From Kribbella amoyensis (GTDB lineage Bacteria; Actinomycetota; Actinomycetes; Propionibacteriales; Kribbellaceae), in contig NZ_VIVK01000001.1 in assembly GCF_007828865.1 (NCBI RefSeq), positions 1,736,001 to 1,800,000 of the forward strand: DNA of 64,000 nt. The letters run 5' to 3'. The position numbers and the translations under genes were made by a program. The notes under the pieces were generated by a model that worked only from the letters and a program-made list of their open reading frames with translations, was not told the origin of the DNA and did not search any database. Shown piece after piece: positions 52,516 to 60,302 of the stretch (positions are counted from its first letter, which is position 1; each line of letters starts with the position of its first letter).

Positions 52516-53043
52516 TCAGATGTCCAGGTCCTCGACCGCCGGTTGGTGGGCGGCCTCCTCGACCAGGACGTACAGGTCCGCCGGGATCAGGTCGCGCAGT
52601 TGCTCGACGGTGTCGATCACGTCCAGCGTCGCCTCGCCCTGCGCCATGCTCCAGGACTGGTCCGAGCTCCAGTCGCCGAGCCAGGCCCGCCAGCCGGTGG
52701 CGCCTTCGGGATTGGCGCTGCCGCCGGTCTGGTACTGCTGGCGCCGGTCGGCGTGCAGGACGAACTTGCCGGTCCGGCTGCGGTAGACCTTGAACGCCTC
52801 GTAGCCGGACTTGCTGGACCGGCCGCCCTCGGCGATCAGGACGCCGACGAACCGCTGTTTGCGGCCGGCGCCGCGACCCACCCGCAGGGTGATCTCGTCG
52901 TAGCCCTCCAGCCGGCCTTCCTCCACCTCGACGTAGCGCCGGAGCGCGGTCGAGATGGCCGAAGACAGGTTCCCGGCGATCTCCTGGGCGCGCTTGTAGA
53001 GGGCCAGGTCGTCGTCGGACACATAGATCGTCTTGTTCGGCAT
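52516..53043 (-). CDS. EXLDI family protein with ribbon-helix-helix-like N-terminus
   Basis: 175 aa. The N-terminal 40 residues (MPNKTIYVSDDDLALYKRAQ, then LSSAISTALRRYVEVEEG) have the strand-helix-helix pattern of ribbon-helix-helix DNA-binding proteins. The rest is a beta-rich domain (YEAFKVYRSRTGKFVLHADR, GATLDVIDTV-like), and the protein ends in VEDLDI, the C-terminal E-x-LDI motif that names the family. Members are small actinobacterial proteins often found beside DrrAB-type exporters, as here. Five 12-bp-phased repeats directly upstream suggest it represses its own and the divergent promoter. Biochemical role unknown. Confidence 0.85.
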   Translation of the reverse strand: MPNKTIYVSDDDLALYKRAQEIAGNLSSAISTALRRYVEVEEGRLEGYDEITLRVGRGAGRKQRFVGVLIAEGGRSSKSGYEAFKVYRSRTGKFVLHADRRQQYQTGGSANPEGATGWRAWLGDWSSDQSWSMAQGEATLDVIDTVEQLRDLIPADLYVLVEEAAHQPAVEDLDI

Positions 53044-53053
53044 CTCTCTCCTC

Positions 53054-53113
53054 CTACGTAGAACTATACGCAGAAGGCTACGTAGTTGTCTACGTATATC
53101 CCTACGTAGAGAC
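53054..53113. promoter_or_regulatory. five tandem 12-bp operator repeats (CTACGTAG)
   Basis: With an exact 12-bp period: CTACGTAGAACT (53054), ATACGCAGAAGG (53066, degenerate), CTACGTAGTTGT (53078), CTACGTATATCC (53090), CTACGTAGAGAC (53102). Each full unit starts with the palindrome CTACGTAG or a one-base variant. The array occupies the 94-bp gap between the EXLDI gene (start 53043, leftward) and the hydrolase gene (start 53138, rightward). Iterated short palindromes are the classic target of ribbon-helix-helix dimers. Confidence 0.85.
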
Positions 53114-53137
53114 CTGACCGCCTGTCAGGATCAGGGG

Positions 53138-54046
53138 ATGGAGACCGCCGAAGCTCGCTACGACCAGCTCGTCGACCGCGTCGAGGTCCTCTACGAGGAG
53201 GGCCGGCCGACCGACGCGCTGGCGGTACTGGACGCCGCCGACGAGGACCTCGCGCCGTGGTTCGCCGAACTCGCCCACCTCCGCGCCTGCCTGCTCGGCG
53301 CGAGCGGCCAGGCGGACGCGGCCCTCGACGCCCTGAGGCACGCTAGCGACGCGGGAGCCTGGTGGGCCGAGCAGATCCTGGTCGGTGACGACGACCTGGC
53401 CGACCTCCAGGACCGGCCGGAGTTCCAGCGGATCGTCGAGGTGTCGGAGACCCGCCGGACGGCCGACCCGACTCCGCCGCACGTCTCCCTCCCGGCCGCG
53501 AAACCGACCGGGCTGGTCGTGGCCCTGCACGGTGCGGGGCAACGCTCGATGCACGCGGCTCGCGACTGGGCCGGCGTCCTCGAGCTCGGGTACGCGCTGG
53601 TCTGCGTCGAGTCGTCGCAGCTGATGTCGCCGATGTACCGGACCTGGCCGGACCCCGAGAAGGCGCGCGAGGACATCGCCCGGGTGCTGGCCGAACTGCC
53701 GCTGGAACTCCGCGATCTGCCGACGATCGCGGCCGGCTTCTCGGCGGGCGGCCGGGTCGCCCTCGACTGGGCGCTCACCGGTACGCCGGTCCCGGTGGCC
53801 GGCGTGGTCGTGCTGGCGCCTGCGCTGCGGTCGCTGCCCGCGGAGGCGCACGGGGTACTGGCCCCGGCGGTCGTGCTGATCGGGACGGACGACGACCTGG
53901 TCGAGGTGGTGGACGAGGCGGCCGGGCAGCTGACGTCGTCCGGGTTGACGATCGAGAAGCTCACCGGCCTCGGTCACGCCTTCCCGGCGGACTTCGGTCC
54001 GCTCCGGGCCGCGTTCAGCTCGGCGAGTACAGCCACGGGTGCTTGA
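53138..54046 (+). CDS. alpha/beta-hydrolase-like protein with helical N-terminus
   Basis: 302 aa from ATG 53138 (METAEARYDQLVDRVEVLYE). Residues 1-110 are a TPR-like helical region (GRPTDALAVLDAADEDLAPW, LDALRHASDAGAWWA). From 125 on is an alpha/beta-hydrolase fold: oxyanion strand LVVALHGAGQRS, nucleophile elbow AGFSAGGRVALDW (GFSAGG), acid region VLIGTDDDLVE and His in TGLGHAFP. It resembles phospholipase/carboxylesterase-type esterases. It shares the CTACGTAG operator with the EXLDI gene. Its 3' end overlaps the next, convergent gene by 32 bp. Confidence 0.85.
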   Translation: METAEARYDQLVDRVEVLYEEGRPTDALAVLDAADEDLAPWFAELAHLRACLLGASGQADAALDALRHASDAGAWWAEQILVGDDDLADLQDRPEFQRIVEVSETRRTADPTPPHVSLPAAKPTGLVVALHGAGQRSMHAARDWAGVLELGYALVCVESSQLMSPMYRTWPDPEKAREDIARVLAELPLELRDLPTIAAGFSAGGRVALDWALTGTPVPVAGVVVLAPALRSLPAEAHGVLAPAVVLIGTDDDLVEVVDEAAGQLTSSGLTIEKLTGLGHAFPADFGPLRAAFSSASTATGA

Positions 54047-54623
54047 GGTCGAAGAAGGCCGGCTGGCCGATCGCCAGCTTGTCCATCTCGTCCATCTGCC
54101 GCTGCAGCTCGGGCGGGACCTCCTTCTTCTCGCCCGCGCGCGCCTCCGCCTCGGAGGTGAAGTACATCGCCATCGTGTACTCGCCCTGGTCGTACTGCGC
54201 GGCGACGCTGCCGATGATCTCCGGGCGGAACTCGGCCCACTCGTCGGAGTCCTCGCTCATCAGCTCGCGGGCGCGGTCCGGATCGGAGCCGCGGCCCTGC
54301 ATCACCTGGACGAACCCGGCCCGGTCGGGATCACCGGGTAGATCCGTCATCACGTCGTCGGTGTTGTGGAACGTGACGTTCTCGGTGAACAACGCGGCGG
54401 CCTCGCGCCACCACGCGTCCTGGTCCGGACGGTCGCTGTTGCGTGCCGCGGCCTCGGCCGACTCGAACCGGGCCAGGGCGATGAACTCCCCGTCGTCGGT
54501 CACTCCGGCCGTCGTCCCCAGCCAGCCGCTCGCTTCCGGCGCCAGCTCCTCCACCCAGCGGTCGAGCGCGGCGTGTACCTGCTCGGCGTCCCTCACATGG
54601 CCTTGAATGACCTGAACGAACAT
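54015..54623 (-). CDS. tandem dimeric alpha/beta-barrel protein
   Basis: 202 aa. Two halves of about 100 residues each begin with the same pattern (FVQVIQGHVRDAEQVHAALD; FVQVMQGRGSDPDRARELMS), so it is an internal duplication of a ferredoxin-like (ABM/EthD-type) domain. No catalytic residue can be named. It ends LKHPWLYSPS. Similar proteins occur as monooxygenase-like or stress-related proteins. It converges on the hydrolase with a 32-bp overlap. Confidence 0.8.
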   Translation of the reverse strand: MFVQVIQGHVRDAEQVHAALDRWVEELAPEASGWLGTTAGVTDDGEFIALARFESAEAAARNSDRPDQDAWWREAAALFTENVTFHNTDDVMTDLPGDPDRAGFVQVMQGRGSDPDRARELMSEDSDEWAEFRPEIIGSVAAQYDQGEYTMAMYFTSEAEARAGEKKEVPPELQRQMDEMDKLAIGQPAFFDLKHPWLYSPS

Positions 54624-54974
54624 CGCGAGACCCTCCCTTGTCTCCCGTGCGGGTGCGTCCCCCAGGCCCTTCCGACCGTACGCCGACGCCGACCGGCCGT
54701 CGATCCCGGTCCTCCCCAGCTGTGGACAAGTCGGTGATCAAACCTCAACAATCCACAGATTTCGGCGATTTCGGCCCGAATCGGTTCAAAACCCGGGGAC
54801 AACCTGGGGACAAGTCGCGCCAAATCTGTGCACAGCTGGGGATACGGGTGTGGATAACTCGGCCGATCCGGCGCTCGTCCGGCCGACCACGGCTGTCCAC
54901 AAGCACAGCAGCGGACCCGAACCGGCCGCGCCCGATGGCCGATTCAGGTCCGCTGTGAAAGCGCTGTCAGAGCG
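54624..54974. promoter_or_regulatory. intergenic region with a cluster of DnaA-box sequences
   Basis: In 351 bp without a credible gene there are two perfect boxes, TGTGGACAA (54721-54729; complement TTGTCCACA) and TGTGGATAA (54849-54857; complement TTATCCACA), and one-mismatch boxes TGGGGACAA (54805-54813) and CTGTCCACA (54893-54901). Weaker CAATCCACA (54749-54757) and CGGGGACAA (54794-54802) lie among them. It also must hold the promoter of the leftward 54015-54623 gene. Confidence 0.55.
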
Positions 54975-55235
54975 TCAGATCCACTGGGTGGAGACGACGA
55001 AGCCGACCGCGATCAGGCCCATGCCGATCAGCAGGTTCCAGTTGCCCAGGTCGTTCATGAACGGGATGTCCTGGCCGGCGACGTAGAAGACGACCAGCCA
55101 GATCAGGCCGAGCAGCCAGCAGCCCAGCATCACCGGCGCCACCCACGGCCGGCTGGTGGTGCGCGGCTTCTTCGGAGTCTTCTGCGGCTTCTCCGCGGTC
55201 GACTTCTTCTTGTTACGACTGCTGGACTCGGGCAC
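54975..55235 (-). CDS. crgA: cell division protein CrgA
   Basis: 86 aa from GTG 55235 after AAGGAG. A basic N-terminus ([20 protein letters not shown]) is followed by two membrane spans ([21 protein letters not shown] and [18 protein letters not shown]; quoted in 20-residue parts [20 protein letters not shown]) with [14 protein letters not shown] between them and ending STQWI. CrgA is a septal protein that modulates FtsZ-ring assembly and PBP recruitment in actinobacteria. Adjacent, divergent from DUF881, as usual. Confidence 0.93.
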   Translation of the reverse strand: MPESSSRNKKKSTAEKPQKTPKKPRTTSRPWVAPVMLGCWLLGLIWLVVFYVAGQDIPFMNDLGNWNLLIGMGLIAVGFVVSTQWI

Positions 55236-55361
55236 GGCTTGGCTCCTTGTAGCGGACACTATGGTGAGTGGTGCCGCCTCGGTTCGCGAGGCTGTCACCA
55301 GCCACACGGACGGGGTCTGGCCTCGGTTAGCGTAGTGCAGACGGAAACGAGGGGTTCACGG

Positions 55362-56132
55362 GTGAGCAGGCTGCGGCGTATTTCGCTCTGGCGCGCGGGT
55401 GCGCCGGTGGCGCTGCTGTGCGCCGGCCTGCTCTTCGCGACCAGTGCAACCAACGCCCGAGGCACTGATCTCCGTCCTAGTCGTAACACTACGCTGGCCG
55501 GCCTCGTGGAAGAACAAAGCCGCCGGAGCGCCACCCTGACCCGGCAGCACGCCGCACTGAGCGGTGACATCGAGAAGCTGCAGACGCAACAAGGCTCGAT
55601 CGAGCCGAAGCTGGCCAAGCAGCTCAAGGATCTCTCCGTCGCGGTCGGCACCACGCCGGTGACCGGACCAGGGCTCACCGTGACGCTGAAGGACGCCCCG
55701 CCCGAGGTGGTCAAGGACAACCCGGACGTCGACGCCGACTGGCTGGTGATCCACCAGCAGGACATCCAGGCCGTGGTGAACGCGCTCTGGACCGGCGGCG
55801 CGGACGCGATCTCGATCCAGAACCACCGGGTCATCTCCACCACCGGGATCAAGTGCGTCGGGAACTCGGTCGTCCTGCACGGCGTGCCGTACCTGCCGCC
55901 GTACAAGATCACCGCGATCGGGGACCGGCGCAAGCTGCAACGGGCGCTGAACGACTCGAAGTACATCGAGAACCTGCAGGACTACGTGGTGAAGTTCCAG
56001 CTCGGGTACGAGGTGAAGAACGAGTCCAACGTCGCGATGCCGGCCTACGAGGGCACCTTGGACCTGCAGAGCGCGACCGTGCCCGGGTTCGAGCGGACCC
56101 CGTCGGCCAGTCCGACCAGCAGCGGCCGCTGA
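55362..56132 (+). CDS. DUF881 family protein
   Basis: 256 aa from GTG 55362; GTG 55335-55337 and other upstream codons are less supported. A signal-anchor (about residues 10-30, GAPVALLCAGLLFATSATNA) is followed by a coiled-coil (LVEEQSRRSATLTRQHAALS, DIEKLQTQQGS) and the DUF881 domain: GPGLTVTLKDAPPEVV, VIHQQDIQAVVNALWTGGAD, AISIQNHRVISTTGIKCVGN. It sits in the division/PASTA-kinase neighbourhood of actinobacteria; role unknown. Confidence 0.93.
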   Translation: MSRLRRISLWRAGAPVALLCAGLLFATSATNARGTDLRPSRNTTLAGLVEEQSRRSATLTRQHAALSGDIEKLQTQQGSIEPKLAKQLKDLSVAVGTTPVTGPGLTVTLKDAPPEVVKDNPDVDADWLVIHQQDIQAVVNALWTGGADAISIQNHRVISTTGIKCVGNSVVLHGVPYLPPYKITAIGDRRKLQRALNDSKYIENLQDYVVKFQLGYEVKNESNVAMPAYEGTLDLQSATVPGFERTPSASPTSSGR

Positions 56133-56156
56133 CCACGCGGTCAGCGGCCTGCCACA

Positions 56157-56783
56157 ATGGTCCGCATGCCGCGGATCCTCGTCGTCGACAACTACGACTC
56201 CTTCGTCTACAACCTGGTCCAGTACCTGCAGCAGCTGCAGGCGGACACCACGGTGCTGCGCAACGACGAGGTGACGCCCGAGCAGGCCGCGGAGTACGAC
56301 GGGGTGCTGCTCTCGCCCGGTCCCGGGACGCCCGAGGAGGCCGGCGCGTGTGTGGACATCGTCCGTGAGCAGGGCGGCCGGGTGCCGATCTTCGGGGTCT
56401 GCCTCGGCCTGCAGGCGATCGGGGTCGCGTACGGCGGGGTGGTCGGCCGCGCCGACGAGCTGCTGCACGGCAAGACCAGCCAGGTCTTCCACGAGGGCGC
56501 CGGCGTGCTCGCCGGCCTGCCGTCGCCGTTCACCGCGACCCGGTACCACTCGCTCGCGATCGCGCAGGACAGCGTGCCGGCCGAGCTCCAGGTCACCGCG
56601 CGGACCGAGGCCGGCGTGATCATGGCGGCCCGGCACAAGGATCTTCCGGTGGAGGGTGTGCAGTTCCACCCCGAGTCGGTGCTCACCGAGGGCGGGCACC
56701 GGATGCTCGCCAACTGGCTGACGATCTGCGGCGACCCCGACGCGGTCGCCCGCTCGGCCGGGATGGCGCCCGTCGTCAGCTGA
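56157..56783 (+). CDS. class I glutamine amidotransferase (PabA/TrpG type)
   Basis: 208 aa from ATG 56157; ATG 56166 (MPRILVVDNYDSF) is equally possible. It supplies ammonia for aminodeoxychorismate or anthranilate synthase. The triad is visible: Cys in FGVCLGLQAIG, His-x-Glu in VQFHPESVL. LSPGPGTPEEAG is the PabA/TrpG signature. The partner synthase subunit is not adjacent; in many actinobacteria this orphan gene sits between DUF881 and pknB. It converges on pknB across a strong terminator. Confidence 0.93.
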   Translation: MVRMPRILVVDNYDSFVYNLVQYLQQLQADTTVLRNDEVTPEQAAEYDGVLLSPGPGTPEEAGACVDIVREQGGRVPIFGVCLGLQAIGVAYGGVVGRADELLHGKTSQVFHEGAGVLAGLPSPFTATRYHSLAIAQDSVPAELQVTARTEAGVIMAARHKDLPVEGVQFHPESVLTEGGHRMLANWLTICGDPDAVARSAGMAPVVS

Positions 56784-56798
56784 CGGGCCGGAACAAGC

Positions 56799-56838
56799 AG
56801 AAGACCGCGGATCCCGAGTCGGGGATCCGCGGTCTTCT
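56799..56838. terminator. bidirectional terminator between pabA-like gene and pknB
   Basis: A perfect 17-bp stem (AGAAGACCGCGGATCCC at 56799-56815 with its complement at 56822-56838), 6-nt loop, between the convergent stops at 56783 and 56858. A short T-rich stretch follows on the + strand (CTTCGTTCG). Confidence 0.9.
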
Positions 56839-56857
56839 TCGTTCGTCGATCAGAGGG

Positions 56858-58717
56858 TCACGGCTGGCGGCCGGTCACGGCCCCGCCACCGGGGAAGCCG
56901 ATGGTCGGCGGTGACTCCGGGTTGTCCGGGGTGTCGGTCGGCGTCGGGGTCGGCGTGGGCGTCGGCTGGGTCGGCTCCACGGGCTTCTTGGCAATCGTCA
57001 GGATCACCTTCGTGCCCTTGGCGACCTTGCTCTGCGGGGCGACGCTCTGCTTCAGTACGGTGCCTTCCCGCGCGTTCGCGTCCTGCGCCTCGTCGTAGCC
57101 GACCTCGAGGCCGAGTTCCTTGAGAGTGTTGGCAGCATCGTCAGCGGTCTGCTTGGTGACGTCCGGGACCTCGACCTTCACCGAACCGCTGGAGACGGTC
57201 AGCGTGAACACGGTGCCGGGCGGCTGCGGGCTGCCCTCGGGGCTGATCTTGAGGACCTTGCCCTTGTCCTGCTCGCTGTCGGTCACCTCGGTCTTCTCGG
57301 CGACCTTGAAGTTGCCGGCCGAGTCCTCCAGTTTGTTCCGCGCCTGCGACTCGGACAGCCCGACCACGTCGGGGACCGGGAACGTGCTCGGTCCGCCGGA
57401 GACGATCAGCTTGACGGCCGTGTTCGGGTCGACCATGGTCTCGGCGGTCGGGTCCTGGGAGATGACCTGGCCCTTGGGGACCTCGGTGCTGGCCTGCGTG
57501 GTCGCCGTGGCGGTCAGGCCCTTCTCCTTGAGCAGCGCGGTCGCCGCCGCCTGGGTCTGCCCGACCACGGACGGGACGGCGACCTGCTGCGGGGTGGTCC
57601 CGCCGCCGTTGGTGTCGTCCTTGCCCATGTTCGTGATGATCAGGTACGCGGCCACGGCGACCGCGACGATCGCCAGGCCGAGCAGGAAGTACGCCAGGCC
57701 GCGGTTGCGCCGGGCCCGGGCCGCCTCGGCCTCGTCCATCCCGTCGTCCGGCGGCAGCAGGTCGTCGCCCGCACCCTGCCGGTACGCCTGGGTCGGCGCG
57801 GCGGCGACCGCCGTACCGGCCATCGCGCGGGTCTCGGCGACGGCGGCCATCGGGGCGGTGACCTGCTGGCCGGACAGCACCCGGTGGATGTCCTGGCGCA
57901 TCTCGGAAGCGCTCTGGTACCGGTCCTCGCGGTTCTTCGCCAGCGCCTTCAGGACGACGGCGTCGACCTCCGGCGGGATGTCGGGGTCGAACGAGGACGG
58001 CGGAGCCGGCTGCTCCCGGACGTGCTGGTAGGCGACCGACACCGGCGACTCACCGACGAACGGCGGCCGGCCGGTGAGCAGTTCGTACAACAGGCAGCCG
58101 GTCGAGTAGAGGTCGGACCGCGCGTCCACGGTCTCGCCGCGGGCCTGCTCCGGCGAGAGGTACTGCGCGGTGCCGATGACGGCCGCGGTCTGGGTCATCG
58201 TCGACGACGTGTCGGCGACCGCACGGGCGATGCCGAAGTCCATCACCTTGACCTGGCCCTGCGGGGTCAGCATCACGTTGCCGGGCTTGATGTCGCGGTG
58301 CACGATGCCGGCCCGGTGGCTGTAGTCGAGCGCCTCGAGCACGCCGGAGGTGATCTCCAGCGCCCGCTCCGGCATGATCTTGCGGCCCTCGCGGATCAGG
58401 TCCCGCAGGGTCTTGCCGGCCACGTACTCCATCACGATGTACGGGATGGTGACGCCGGAGCCGTTCGGGTCCGGCTCCTCGCCGGTGTCGTAGACCGAGA
58501 CGATGGTCGGGTGGTTGAGCGACGCGGCGGACTGCGCCTCGCGCCGGAACCGGGCCTGGAAGGTCGCGTCGCTGGCCAGATCCACGCGGAGCCGCTTGAT
58601 CGCGACCGTGCGCCCGAGCCGGTTGTCGACACCCTTGCGGACGTCGGCCATCCCACCTCGGCCCAGCGGGTCGCCCTCTTCGTAGCGCCCGCCGACGAGA
58701 CGTGCCTGCGATGTCAT
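56858..58717 (-). CDS. pknB: Ser/Thr protein kinase PknB with three PASTA domains
   Basis: 619 aa from ATG 58717. The kinase domain (residues 11-275) has the Gly loop GRGGMADVRKG, Lys in VAIKRLRVD, HRDIKPGNVML, DFGIAR and an activation loop with Thr pairs (SSTMTQTAAVIGTAQYLSPE). One membrane span at about 343-363 (AYFLLGLAIVAVAVAAYLII). Outside are three PASTA repeats (VPSVVGQTQAAATALL; VPDVVGLSESQARNKL; VPDVTKQTADDAANTL) and a Pro/Thr tail. PASTA kinases sense muropeptides/lipid II. Mycobacterial PknB has four PASTA units. It is the last gene of the leftward fhaA-to-pknB operon. Confidence 0.97.
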   Translation of the reverse strand: MTSQARLVGGRYEEGDPLGRGGMADVRKGVDNRLGRTVAIKRLRVDLASDATFQARFRREAQSAASLNHPTIVSVYDTGEEPDPNGSGVTIPYIVMEYVAGKTLRDLIREGRKIMPERALEITSGVLEALDYSHRAGIVHRDIKPGNVMLTPQGQVKVMDFGIARAVADTSSTMTQTAAVIGTAQYLSPEQARGETVDARSDLYSTGCLLYELLTGRPPFVGESPVSVAYQHVREQPAPPSSFDPDIPPEVDAVVLKALAKNREDRYQSASEMRQDIHRVLSGQQVTAPMAAVAETRAMAGTAVAAAPTQAYRQGAGDDLLPPDDGMDEAEAARARRNRGLAYFLLGLAIVAVAVAAYLIITNMGKDDTNGGGTTPQQVAVPSVVGQTQAAATALLKEKGLTATATTQASTEVPKGQVISQDPTAETMVDPNTAVKLIVSGGPSTFPVPDVVGLSESQARNKLEDSAGNFKVAEKTEVTDSEQDKGKVLKISPEGSPQPPGTVFTLTVSSGSVKVEVPDVTKQTADDAANTLKELGLEVGYDEAQDANAREGTVLKQSVAPQSKVAKGTKVILTIAKKPVEPTQPTPTPTPTPTDTPDNPESPPTIGFPGGGAVTGRQP

Positions 58718-58844
58718 TGCTCTGCCTTCCAAGCTGCGCGGTCAATTACTGGCCAAAACACACTCAATCTGCCCACGGTAGCCCTGGCCACCCGTGAACC
58801 CCCGCTCGCTCGACGCACTGTCACGGCATCATTCCGCATCGTCG

Positions 58845-60302
58845 TCATTGCCCCAGCACCGCCTCCATCACCTTCTTGGCGATCGGCGCCGCCAGCGTGC
58901 CACCGGCGATGTCGGTGCGCGGAACGTTCGCGTCCTCGATCATCACGGCGACCGCGACCTGGGGGTCGTTGGCCGGCGCGAAGGCGGTGAACCAGGCGAA
59001 CGGCGGCCGCTCCGGCGACGTCTGCGCGGTCCCGGTCTTGCCGGCCACCTGGACGCCGTTGATCCGGCCTGCCTTGCCGGTGCCGTTCTCGACGACGTCG
59101 ACCATCATCTGGGTCAGCTTGCTCGCGACCTCCGGCGACACCGCCTGGTGCAGCGACTCCGGCTTGGTCTCCGACACCGTCTTCAGATCGGCCGTCTTGA
59201 CGTTCTGGACCAGGTACGGCTTCATCACGTCGCCGCCGTTCGCGATCCCGGCCGACACCATCGCCATCTGCAGCGGGGTCGCCTGGACGTCGAACTGACC
59301 GATCGCGGACTGCGCGGTCTGCGGCGCGTTCGGGTCGGCGGGGAACCGGCTCGCGGCCGCGCCCAGCTCGGGCAACTGCCGCTCGCCGAAACCGAACTTC
59401 TCCGCCTGCTCGCGGAGCGCGTCCGCGCCGAGATCGAGGCCGATCGTGCCGAACGCGGTGTTGCAGGAGTACCGCAGCGCCACGGTGAGCGTCGCGTTGT
59501 CGCTGCCGCCGCAGTTCTTCCGGTCCTCGTTCACCAGGCCGACCGTGGTCTGCGGCAGCTCCAGGAACGCGGGCGAGCGGACCTTGCTGTCCGGGTTGTA
59601 CTTCCCGCTCGACAGCGCCGCCGCCGCGGTGACCAGCTTGAAGGTGGAACCCGGCGGGTACAGCTCCTTGATCGCCCGGTTCGACAGCGGCTTGGTCTTG
59701 TCCTCGTTGAGCTTCTTCCAGGTCGCGCCGACCTTGTCCAGGTCGTGGCTGGCCAGGTCGTTCGGGTTGTACGACGGCCGGGACGCCAGCGCGAGTACCT
59801 TGCCGGTCTTCGGCTCGATCGCGACGACCGCGCCCTTCTTGCCGGACAGCCCGGAGTACGCCGCGAGCTGGGCGGCCGCGTTCAGCGTGAGCGAGACGCT
59901 CGCGCCCTGCTGACGACGGTTCGTCAGGACGTCCACGACGCGGCGGAACGCGAGCGACGGGTCGGACCCGTTCAGCTCGGAGTTGTAGGTCAGCTCGACA
60001 CCGGCCCGGCCGTACAGGTACGAGTAGAACCCGGTCACCGGCGCGTACGCCGTGGCGATCTGGTCCGGGTACGAGCGCTGGAACTCGAACCGGTCGTTCG
60101 ACGGTTTGCTCTGCGCGACCGGCGTACTGCCGACCAGGATCGCGCCCCGGTCGACCGAGAACTGCGCGTCCCGGACCCGGCGGTTGTCGTTGCGGCCGTT
60201 CAGGTCGTTCGCCCGGAACGCCTGCAGGTAGGTCGAGTTCGCCATCAGCGCGAGCATCAGGATGATCGCCGCCACGGCCAGTCGTCGGATCGCTGAGTTC
60301 AC
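58845..60302 (-). CDS. pbpA: penicillin-binding protein PbpA (class B transpeptidase)
   Basis: 485 aa. N-terminal anchor (AVAAIILMLALMANSTYLQA), then the dimerisation domain and transpeptidase: SxxK in PPGSTFKLVTAAAAL, SxN in RYSCNTAFG, KTG in VAGKTGTAQTSPE. It cross-links peptidoglycan outside the membrane and works with RodA. The ATG overlaps the rodA stop by 4 bp. A 127-bp gap follows before pknB, with no obvious terminator. Confidence 0.97.
   Translation of the reverse strand: MNSAIRRLAVAAIILMLALMANSTYLQAFRANDLNGRNDNRRVRDAQFSVDRGAILVGSTPVAQSKPSNDRFEFQRSYPDQIATAYAPVTGFYSYLYGRAGVELTYNSELNGSDPSLAFRRVVDVLTNRRQQGASVSLTLNAAAQLAAYSGLSGKKGAVVAIEPKTGKVLALASRPSYNPNDLASHDLDKVGATWKKLNEDKTKPLSNRAIKELYPPGSTFKLVTAAAALSSGKYNPDSKVRSPAFLELPQTTVGLVNEDRKNCGGSDNATLTVALRYSCNTAFGTIGLDLGADALREQAEKFGFGERQLPELGAAASRFPADPNAPQTAQSAIGQFDVQATPLQMAMVSAGIANGGDVMKPYLVQNVKTADLKTVSETKPESLHQAVSPEVASKLTQMMVDVVENGTGKAGRINGVQVAGKTGTAQTSPERPPFAWFTAFAPANDPQVAVAVMIEDANVPRTDIAGGTLAAPIAKKVMEAVLGQ

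Noticed and set aside
54624..54974. replication origin
   Set aside because: Boxes resemble an origin, but dnaA/dnaN are not adjacent and the recF gene at the left end places oriC upstream of this window. Kept as a DnaA-box cluster.
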